From NCBI GenBank assembly GCA_964370855.1, contig CAYJMF010000091.1, positions 1 to 19,340 of the forward strand: a stretch of DNA of 19,340 bases. The letters run 5' to 3'. Source of the stretch: JAKLKS01 sp964370855. GTDB taxonomy: Bacteria > Planctomycetota > JAJSAM01 > JAKLKS01. A program made the translations under genes and the position numbers. Under the pieces are notes generated by a model. It was given only the letters and a program-made list of their open reading frames with translations. It searched no databases and was not told where the DNA came from. This document shows positions 13,385 to 19,340 of the stretch, in pieces. Position 1 is the stretch's first letter, and every line of letters starts with the position of its first letter.

Positions 13385-16300
13385 CTACTCCCCTCCCCGG
13401 TACCGCAGCCTCCGCCCCTTCCGCACCCACGGGTCCTCGCTGGAGCCCTGGAACTCCCCGGCGGCGAGGGAGAGCCGGAGCGGCGTCCCCGGCTCCGGGA
13501 CGAGGGAGGCGCGGCGGACCCTCGTGGAGAAGGTCCCGGCGATGGTGTCGAGGCGGACGCGGACCCGCGGACCGGGTCCCCGGGGCGAGGTCCAGGTATA
13601 CCGGGAGCCCCGCACGCGCCAGGCCCCGTCGAGGGGGGGGACCTCGGCGATGGCGGCCCCGCTCCACCCGCCCGCGATCAGCCGAAGCCCCGCCTCCCGC
13701 GGGTCGAACCCCCCCTCGCCGGAGGGGAGCGGCTCGAACCCACCGTGCACCACCGCCCGGTCCCGGTCCGCGCGATGGGACAGGACGATGTTCCCGCGCC
13801 GGATGCGGACGTCGAGCGTCGCCGGCGTCGCGGCGGTCGCGTCGTTGGACCACCCGGAGGCCGCGAAGAGGTGGAAGGCCCGGACGCGGTAGGTGTAGGA
13901 GCGGTCGGGGAGGACCGTCGTGTCGGAGTGGAACACGGCGCCGGCCGCGGTCAGGGCCGCCTGCACGACGTTCCCGTCCCCGTCCACGCGCTCCAGTTCG
14001 AATCCGGCCTCCCCCTCGGAGAGATCGGTCCAGGAGAGGTCGACGCGGCGGGAATTCACGACGATGGCGACGAGCCCCGCGGGGGCCGGGGGGACGGTGT
14101 CGATGGACGCCTCGTTGGACGGGATGGACTCGTCCACGCTCCGGACGGCGAAGACGCGATAGGTGTACCGCCGCTCCGCCTCCACGTCCGCGTCGTGGTG
14201 GCTGAGGGTCCCCGCGGGAACGGTCGCGAGTTCCGCCCACGGGGAGCCGTCCACCCTCCGCTCGATGCGGAACTCCTCCGCGTCGGCCGCCGTCAGCGAC
14301 CACTCAAGGCGGACCGCCGCCGGCCCCGCCATGGAGGCGCGCAGATCGAGGACCGGGGACGGCCGCGGGTCGAACTCGAGGAGGACGAAGTCGCCGCCGG
14401 CGGTGGGCACCGCCGTCGTGCCGGGTAGTTCGGGGGAGCGGGACCAGCCGCCGACGAGGACCCCCTTCCCGCGGAGGGCGGCGGCGACGCCGCTGTCGAA
14501 GTCGGAGGCGCCCCAGCGGAAGGAGTGGAGGAGGCGCGTCCCGTCGGGGGAGACGCGGGCCACGAAGGCGTCGGCCCCGGTCCCGGCGAGGCCCGGCGGG
14601 GCCGCGGCCTCGGGGAAATCCGCGGAGCCCGTCTGGCCGACCAGGACGACCACTCCGTCGGGATCCACGGCGATGGCGGCTCCCGACCCCTCCCCCAGGC
14701 TCCCCCCGAGGTAGGTGGAGTATTCGAGGGCCGAGCCGTCGGGGGAGATCTTCGCGACGAAGAGGTCGGAGTTCCCGGCGCGGGCGGGCTGGATCGCCCC
14801 CGCGGTCACGGGGAAGTCCGGCGAATCGGTGGTGCCCGCCACGTAGGCCGCCCCCGCCGCGTCCGTGGCCACGGAGAGCTGCATCTCCGCGCCCGTACCC
14901 CCGAGGAAGGTGGCCCATCGGACGCCGGTGCCGTCGGCCTTCACGCGGGCGATCCAGCCCTCGTAGTTGGCGCTCGCCGCCGTCGGCTGCAGGGCGTTCT
15001 CGACCCAGGTGTTCCCCCAGCTGGACCCGACCACGAGGGCGTCCCCGTCGGGGGTCACCGCGAGCCCCGAGAGCGAGTAGGCGGAGGCGTAGCCGACGGC
15101 CAGCAGCCACTGGAAGGCCGAGCCGTCGGCGGGGAGGGAGGCGACCCAGAAGGCCTGCCACTTCGGCGCCCCGAGGGTCGTCGTCGCCCCGAGGATGAGC
15201 GGGGCGGTGATGGTCTCCGTGAACCCCGCGGTCCCGCCGCAGATCCGGATCGACCCGTCGGGCGCGATGCCGAGGCCCTGGATGAAGTCCCTGTCCCGGT
15301 CCCCGCCGATGTAGGTGGACCAGGGGAGGGCGTCCCCCTCCGGCGTGAGGCGGGCGACGAAGCCGTCCTCCCAGACGCCGGCGCCCACGGCCTGCGCGTC
15401 GCTGAACTGGAGGGAGGGGTCGAGGGCGTTGGCAGTCGGGAAGTCGCTGGACGCCGTGTTCCCGGCCACGACGATCCCGGCGCCGTCGGCGGCGACGGCG
15501 GTGGCCGCGTCGGTCCGAGCTCCGCCGAGGAAAGTGGACCAGGCGATGGCGCCGCTGTCCGGGTCCATGACGGTGACGAAGGCGTCGGTCTGCCCGCCCC
15601 CGTGGGTCCCCTGGAGCGGGGCCTCGAGGGGGAAATCCGTGGAGGCGGTGGCCCCCGCGAGGAGGAGCCGCCCCTCCCCGTCGAAGGCGGCCTTCAGCGC
15701 GCTCTCCATGCCGGACCCTCCGAGGAGGCGGACGAAGCGGACCTCGGGATCGATGACGAGGGGGCGCCGCGGATCGTGGCCGCCGATCCCGAACCCGGCC
15801 CGCCCGGGGCCGCGGAGGACCCAGCGGGCCGCCACGGGGACGCGGCCGCCCTCCACGTCCTGCCACGCGACGGGAGGGGAGTGGTGGAGGACGCCGTCCC
15901 CCGCGGAGAAGGAGAGGGCCCCGTCCGCCCCGACGGAAAGGGGGCCGGCCCCGGTGAACCGGATCTCGACGGTGGCCGGATCGAATCCGGGAGGGAGGAC
16001 GAAGTCGCAGGCGGGGAGCCCTCCCCGGGAGGTCCAGGTGACGGAGGCGCTCCCGGGGGCGCCCTCCACCACCGTCGAGGCGTGGTGGGGGACCCGCCGG
16101 ATCCACCCCTCGGGATCGGAGCCGAGGAAGTAGTTGCTGACGCCGGCAAGCCGGCGGCCGAAGGCCGCCGGCCCGCCGCCGGCGCCCCGGAACTCCATGG
16201 ACACGGCCCCGCCGGGAACGAGGAGGCGCGCTCCTCCGCGCTCGACGAGCACCGTCGCTCCGCCGCCGCGGCCGACGGCGAGGACGGAGGCGGGAGCCTG

Positions 16301-16477
16301 GCCGGCGTTGGGCTCCCAGGGGAGGGGCGGGGAGGCGGTGGCCGCCTCCGGTTCGATGCGGGCGCGGGTCTCCCGGGAGCGGGCCCCGCCTCCGACCTCG
16401 GTGTGCCCGCCCGTCTGCAGGCCGAGGAGGCATCCCGCGACGAGGAGCATCGTCCCGCGACCGTTCCCGAACGCCAT
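13385..16477 (-). CDS. Exported SBBP-repeat beta-propeller protein with two fibronectin III domains
   Basis: A 1030-residue protein. Residues 1-24 look like an export signal; VAGC at 13-16 could be read as a lipobox, but the hydrophobic core before it is short. Residues about 48-245 match the conserved domain that precedes SBBP repeats: it begins WEPNAGQAP, contains VSNYFLGSDPEGW and closes with RPLVIDPEVRFVRLLGG. From there to about 700 run seven or so SBBP repeats with phrases such as DAFVTVMDPDSG, WSTFLGG, DLFVAKISPDGS and YSTYLGGS, forming a beta-propeller. Two FN3 domains follow (about 712-795 and 799-885). The last 145 residues are beta-rich and unassigned. A purine-rich AAGGGGGGGG precedes the ATG at 16477; the open frame further upstream is low-complexity. 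SBBP proteins are surface or secreted proteins of mostly unknown function; adhesion or polymer binding is a guess. Confidence 0.9.
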   Translation of the reverse strand: MAFGNGRGTMLLVAGCLLGLQTGGHTEVGGGARSRETRARIEPEAATASPPLPWEPNAGQAPASVLAVGRGGGATVLVERGGARLLVPGGAVSMEFRGAGGGPAAFGRRLAGVSNYFLGSDPEGWIRRVPHHASTVVEGAPGSASVTWTSRGGLPACDFVLPPGFDPATVEIRFTGAGPLSVGADGALSFSAGDGVLHHSPPVAWQDVEGGRVPVAARWVLRGPGRAGFGIGGHDPRRPLVIDPEVRFVRLLGGSGMESALKAAFDGEGRLLLAGATASTDFPLEAPLQGTHGGGQTDAFVTVMDPDSGAIAWSTFLGGARTDAATAVAADGAGIVVAGNTASSDFPTANALDPSLQFSDAQAVGAGVWEDGFVARLTPEGDALPWSTYIGGDRDRDFIQGLGIAPDGSIRICGGTAGFTETITAPLILGATTTLGAPKWQAFWVASLPADGSAFQWLLAVGYASAYSLSGLAVTPDGDALVVGSSWGNTWVENALQPTAASANYEGWIARVKADGTGVRWATFLGGTGAEMQLSVATDAAGAAYVAGTTDSPDFPVTAGAIQPARAGNSDLFVAKISPDGSALEYSTYLGGSLGEGSGAAIAVDPDGVVVLVGQTGSADFPEAAAPPGLAGTGADAFVARVSPDGTRLLHSFRWGASDFDSGVAAALRGKGVLVGGWSRSPELPGTTAVPTAGGDFVLLEFDPRPSPVLDLRASMAGPAAVRLEWSLTAADAEEFRIERRVDGSPWAELATVPAGTLSHHDADVEAERRYTYRVFAVRSVDESIPSNEASIDTVPPAPAGLVAIVVNSRRVDLSWTDLSEGEAGFELERVDGDGNVVQAALTAAGAVFHSDTTVLPDRSYTYRVRAFHLFAASGWSNDATAATPATLDVRIRRGNIVLSHRADRDRAVVHGGFEPLPSGEGGFDPREAGLRLIAGGWSGAAIAEVPPLDGAWRVRGSRYTWTSPRGPGPRVRVRLDTIAGTFSTRVRRASLVPEPGTPLRLSLAAGEFQGSSEDPWVRKGRRLRYRGGE

Positions 16478-16680
16478 GGCCCCCCCCTTCCGCGCACCGT
16501 ACCGAGCGACGTCCACCGGCAGGTCAGCGACCCGAAGGCGGGGTGGGGTTCGCAATCGGCGTTCCGCCGGTGGACCGTGCGGGCACGCGCCCCGCCGGGG
16601 GAAACCGTGCCCCCCCGGGGACGGTGCGGGGGGATTCGTGCTGTCTACGTTCCCCGGACGTGACACGCCCCGGAAGCGGG

Positions 16681-16713
16681 GATATGGTACCCGACCGATC
16701 CACCGGAGTCGGG
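16681..16713 (+). repeat. Third copy of the repeat hairpin block
   Basis: This copy, starting GATATGGTACCCGACC, matches the first block of the repeats at 5228 and 5831 with a few changes and keeps pairing CCCGAC/GTCGGG arms. The second block is absent. It lies between two tandem minus-strand genes, about 40 bases after the lipoprotein stop and about 200 bases before the SBBP start, so it could be a terminator or a promoter-associated element. The rest of 16478-16751 shows nothing recognisable. Confidence 0.7.
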
Positions 16714-16751
16714 GGACGGACTCTCCCGGAACCGGAACTCCCGGGCCTACC

Positions 16752-17486
16752 TCACTTCGGCCCACCGTGGAAGGGCGGGGGGTATGTGAGGACGATGCGG
16801 AGCGCGTCCAGGGGATCATCGGCACCCGGCGAAACGCCCCCGGACCCGAGGTTCGGCTCCGAGGCGTCCACCTGCAGGTCGTCGGCGGCGGCGCGCGGAA
16901 GGGGCGGGAGGACGAAGGTCCCGTCCTTCCCCGCGACGGCCGCGCCGCGGAAGACGCGGAGGTTGCCGCCTCCGTACCACGCCTCCACCGCGGCGCCGGG
17001 GACGGGGTTCCCGCCGGTGTCGAGGACGATGCCGCGCGGCCGGACCCCGGAGCCGAGGCGCACGGTGAGGGCCACGGGCCCGGCACCGGGATCCTCGGCC
17101 CAGCCGCTCGCGCCTACCTGGTCCCCGGCGCAGGCGGCGGCCCGGATGCCGGCGACGGCCCCCGACAGGCGCACCGCGAGGACGCACCGTCCCGACCCGT
17201 CGGCCATGCCCTCGGCCGCCTTCTCGGCGCCGACGAGGCCGCACATCCCCGAGGAGACCGCGTAGCGCGCCCCCACGACGACGCGCGCCCCCGGGGCGGG
17301 CCTGCCGGACCCGTCGAGCACCTCCACCTCGATGGAAGTCACCGCCCCGTCGGGAGGTCCGACCACGTAGTTGGCCGCGGTTCCGTCCAGGGCCTCGGCC
17401 GGTGCCGGGGGGGGAGAGGAGGGAGCGGCGCAGGCGGCGAGTACCGCCGCGGCGGCCGCCCCCAGGAATCGATGGCGAAGGGTCAA
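16752..17486 (-). CDS. Outer-membrane-type lipoprotein with carboxypeptidase-regulatory-like domains (TTG start)
   Basis: A 244-residue lipoprotein. The N-terminus has basic residues, a run of Ala/Leu/Val and the lipobox LAAC with the lipidated cysteine at 19. A Ser/Pro/Ala linker follows. Two beta-sandwich modules can be seen: SIEVEVLDGSGRPAPGARV at about 49-67 opens the first, and RPRGIVLDTGGNPVPGAAVE at about 147-166 opens the second, which ends in GKDGTFVLPPLP near 185. This is the pattern of carboxypeptidase regulatory-like (transthyretin-type) domains, found in many surface proteins. The TTG start is deduced: it is five bases after GGGAGGT, and it puts the lipobox in the correct position, while the ATG candidates upstream produce only Arg/Pro-rich leader. 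The nearby GTG is in another frame. Function unknown; the lipid anchor is well supported. Confidence 0.85.
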   Translation of the reverse strand: MTLRHRFLGAAAAAVLAACAAPSSPPPAPAEALDGTAANYVVGPPDGAVTSIEVEVLDGSGRPAPGARVVVGARYAVSSGMCGLVGAEKAAEGMADGSGRCVLAVRLSGAVAGIRAAACAGDQVGASGWAEDPGAGPVALTVRLGSGVRPRGIVLDTGGNPVPGAAVEAWYGGGNLRVFRGAAVAGKDGTFVLPPLPRAAADDLQVDASEPNLGSGGVSPGADDPLDALRIVLTYPPPFHGGPK

Positions 17487-17521
17487 CGGGCACCTCCCTG
17501 CGCATGAGACGCGAATGCCGG

Positions 17522-17534
17522 CGGGAAGTTCCCG
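17522..17534. promoter_or_regulatory. Short dyad upstream of the lipoprotein gene
   Basis: CGGGAA and TTCCCG flank a single G, forming a symmetrical 13-base site 36-48 bases upstream of the TTG start, where an operator would sit. It lies in the divergent 242-base region shared with the stress protein gene. In DNA this rich in G and C such dyads also arise by chance. Confidence 0.2.
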
Positions 17535-17728
17535 GGATCCCGCGGCACACCGTCCCCCTCCCCGGGGACGGGTTCCGCCCCATTGCGGGGCCCGGCGGCG
17601 GCCCGGAGGATGGCCCCGGGGAGCGGACCCCTCCGGGCGGACGGACGCGCATGGCGTCCGCATCGCGACGGACCGGCCCGCCCCCCTTGCCCGGGGCCGC
17701 CGCATCGCCCCCCTGCGGGAGGACGCGC

Positions 17729-18334
17729 ATGCTCGGAAGCACGGATTCAGCATCGGACGGACCGTGGGGAGAGGGGACCACGCAGCACATCGTCGGGGAG
17801 GTGGATCCGCTTCCCGCGCAGCCCCCCCCGGTGCGCCCGGTCCGCATCGGCGTCTTCAAGACGGTCCGGGACGCCGACCGCGCCGTGGAGGGGCTCCTCG
17901 CCGCGGGATTCCGGAAGGAGCACGTCTCCGTCGTCTGCTCCGACCGCGCCCGGGAGGCGCACTTCAGGGAGTACGAGCACGACCGGCCCGCGGGCGCGAC
18001 GACGGCGGCCTCCGCCGGGGCGGGTGCGATCGTGGGAGGCGTCGCGGCGGGGCTGTTCGCCGCCACCATCGTGGTCGCCACGGGGGGCCTCAGCCTGGTC
18101 GTCCTCGGCCCCCTGTTCGCCGGGTCGGGCGCGGTCATCGGGACCTTCGTGGGCGCGATGATGTCCCGCGGCGTCGAGCACGAGGTGGCCGACTACTACG
18201 ATCAGGCGCTGGCCGGAGGCGAGATCCTCGTGGCCGCGGAGATCGAGCACGGCGAGGACCCGGCGAAGCTCGACCGCGCCTCGGCGGCGCTGGCGGAGGC
18301 CGGTGCCCGCCCGGTGGCGCTGCCGCAGGGGTAG
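17729..18334 (+). CDS. YflT-like general stress protein with glycine-zipper membrane segment
   Basis: A 201-residue protein. Residues 39-62 (RIGVFKTVRDADRAVEGLLA and following) begin a small alpha/beta domain of the kind called general stress protein 17M or YflT. Residues about 90-147 form a long Gly/Ala-rich hydrophobic stretch with GxxxG spacing (GAGAIVGGVAAGLF, then GSGAVIGTFVGAMMS), which probably packs in membrane. The C-terminus (GGEILVAAEIEHGEDP and following) resembles the second half of the same stress domain. The ATG at 17729 is preceded by GGGAGGA; the earlier open frame is Arg/Pro-rich and shadows the opposite-strand lipoprotein region. Its last 133 bases overlap the antisense tail of the broken VOC gene. 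Role in stress tolerance is inferred from the family name only. Confidence 0.8.
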   Translation: MLGSTDSASDGPWGEGTTQHIVGEVDPLPAQPPPVRPVRIGVFKTVRDADRAVEGLLAAGFRKEHVSVVCSDRAREAHFREYEHDRPAGATTAASAGAGAIVGGVAAGLFAATIVVATGGLSLVVLGPLFAGSGAVIGTFVGAMMSRGVEHEVADYYDQALAGGEILVAAEIEHGEDPAKLDRASAALAEAGARPVALPQG

Positions 18335-18501
18335 GCGCCGTTCACGGCCTCCATCTCCAGGAAACGCACCCCGGCGTCCGCCGGACCCGGCTGGACCCCC
18401 TCGTTGCGGACGGAGAGGCCAAGCACGTCCCGGTAGAAGCCGACGGTCGCGTTCCAGTCGGCGGCGACGATGCCGACCCATTGAATGCCCTTCACCCTCA
18501 T
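18202..18501 (-). pseudogene. 3'-truncated VOC (glyoxalase-fold) gene
   Basis: The ATG at 18501, behind GGAGGA on the minus strand, starts a clear VOC half-domain: MRVKGIQWVGIVAADW, then FYRDVLGLSV, then GVRFLEME. This is one beta-alpha-beta-beta-beta module (about 52 residues). From about 18345 downward the frame is only the antisense of the stress protein gene and is Ala/Ser-rich until the stop at 18202. Complete VOC enzymes have two such modules and about 115-130 residues, and the second set of metal ligands is missing here. The gene has most likely lost its 3' half by deletion or recombination next to the stress gene. A functional half-domain that dimerises is possible but less likely. 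A TTGACA -35 box lies upstream. Confidence 0.7.
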
Positions 18502-18803
18502 GGGAGGATCCTCCGGCCCACCGACCCCTTCCTCCTCCCGCCGAGCAGTTCCGCACGCGACAGCTGTCAACGGGGATTGTCTTCCCGCCTCCCGGAGGAC
18601 GCCGCGCGTCCCTCATCGGGCGCGCACAATGGTCGCCGGGAGGGGCAGTTAGGCATCGACGTTTCCGAACGGTAACGGTGCAACTCAAGTGCGGCCCGGG
18701 GGTTGCGGAGACTCCTCACGGACGCGACCGGGGCCCCGCCGCCGGGATGGGGAGCCGCGCCACCGGGCACCGGCGGGGGGACCTCGGAATCGGAGGTGGG
18801 TGC
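18502..18803. other. Intergenic region between the VOC remnant and the last gene
   Basis: About 300 bases with no protein-like frame. A TTGACA box points toward the VOC remnant. A lower-GC stretch around 18650-18690 (AGTTAGGCATCGACG, TTCCGAACGGTAACGG) may hold the promoter of the plus-strand gene at 18804, but no matched -35/-10 pair could be drawn. Confidence 0.4.
18565..18570 (-). promoter_or_regulatory. Perfect -35 box (TTGACA) upstream of the VOC remnant
   Basis: On the minus strand TTGACA lies about 64 bases before the ATG at 18501. The hexamer 17 bases downstream is TGCTCG, a poor -10, so the promoter may be weak, decayed or activator-dependent. Confidence 0.35.
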
Positions 18804-19340
18804 ATGCGCACGCGCACGGCGGGCTTCGTCGCTCTGTTCCTCGGCGTGGCCGCCACGGCGGCCCTGGCCCAACTCGACGTCACCCTCGGGAACGGCGATG
18901 CCGTCCGGGGCACCCTCCTCCCGGCGGACGAGACGGAGACCTTCCGGTTCGCCTGCCCCGAGGGGGCCCGGTTCTCGGTGACGGTGAAGCCCCATCGCCC
19001 GCTGAAGAGGGTGGGCGCCACGCTCTTCGACGCCGCGGGGCTTCCCGTCGAAGGCCGGACCGGCCGCCGCCTCCGGTGGAAGGGCGTGGGCGGGGCCGAC
19101 CCCGGGGAGATCCGCGTCGAGGTCACCGGCGGCGACGGCGTCGCCACCGGGGACTACACCCTGCGCGTCCGCTGGAGGAGCCCGCGGAAGTTCCACGGGT
19201 CCGCCCCCGTGGACGGGAGCGGTTCCGGTTCCCTCGCCTTCTCCGCCGACGGGGGGGCCGTCGTGGACCTCTCCGTCGCCCCCGACCGCGGCTCCGCCGC
19301 GCGCCCCTCCCCCGGGCCCGGGCCGGGCGGGGCGGGGGGG
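18804..19340 (+). CDS. Secreted PPC-like beta-domain protein, 3' end beyond window
   Basis: The frame is open from the ATG at 18804 to the last base (179 codons), so the gene is partial. Residues 1-22 are a classic signal peptide ending ALA, with cleavage before Q23. Residues about 27-125 resemble a PPC-type beta-domain: VRGTLLPADETETFRF, then ATLFDAAGLPV, then GDYTLRVRW. A second module begins at KFHGSAPVDG near 129. The order matches the C-terminal half of the metalloprotease at 143, where GRTRWKGIP takes the place of RSPRKFHG. A GGAGGTGGG ribosome-binding site precedes the ATG. The Gly/Pro-rich last 15 codons come from a G/C run at the window end and may be sequencing error. Confidence 0.75.
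   Translation, partial: MRTRTAGFVALFLGVAATAALAQLDVTLGNGDAVRGTLLPADETETFRFACPEGARFSVTVKPHRPLKRVGATLFDAAGLPVEGRTGRRLRWKGVGGADPGEIRVEVTGGDGVATGDYTLRVRWRSPRKFHGSAPVDGSGSGSLAFSADGGAVVDLSVAPDRGSAARPSPGPGPGGAGG

Noticed and set aside
16478..17086. N-terminal extension of the SBBP protein by about 200 residues
   Set aside because: The added sequence is Arg/Pro/Ser-rich, overlaps the lipoprotein gene and crosses the repeat; the ATG at 16477 starts a plausible export signal.

Overview
This is a very GC-rich (roughly three quarters G+C by eye) bacterial window, apparently from a draft or metagenome assembly: it starts in a C homopolymer, ends in a G-rich run and contains a 10-N scaffold gap at 5383-5392. 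Almost every frame is open because of the base composition, so genes were chosen by recognisable protein content, signal peptides, ribosome-binding sites and intergenic signals. The gene content (SBBP-repeat protein with fibronectin III domains, CARDB-like and PPC-like secreted proteins, a lipoprotein, a serine protease with TPRs) resembles Planctomycetota, Myxococcota, Acidobacteriota or a related uncultured phylum. I cannot name the organism.

Left part (143-5219, all +): a secreted matrixin-like metalloprotease, a 979-residue membrane-anchored protein of unknown function, and a cyclophilin-type peptidyl-prolyl isomerase. Next comes a 635-base non-coding region (5220-5854) holding two inverted copies of a roughly 110-bp repeat, two perfect hairpins and the gap. 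A third, shorter copy of the repeat core lies at 16681-16713 between two minus-strand genes.

Middle part (5855-11791, all +): a 1003-residue fusion of a PlsC-type acyltransferase with a YiiX-like permuted papain-fold domain, a trypsin-fold serine protease with nine exact 34-residue TPRs, a FluC/CrcB fluoride channel 5 bp downstream of it, and a secreted protein with no recognised family.

Right part: a minus-strand DUF1428 (YbaA-like) gene diverges from a plus-strand TerB/DUF697 gene. A minus-strand 1030-residue SBBP/FN3 protein and a minus-strand lipoprotein with a TTG start follow. Then come a plus-strand YflT-like stress protein, a 3'-truncated VOC/glyoxalase gene converging on it, and a secreted PPC-like protein cut by the window end.

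No phage, IS, CRISPR, tRNA or rRNA was seen. The main points to follow up are the PlsC/papain-fold fusion, the inverted repeat family, a recurring TANCCT promoter-like hexamer, the truncated VOC gene, and a tandem module shared by the first and last secreted proteins.
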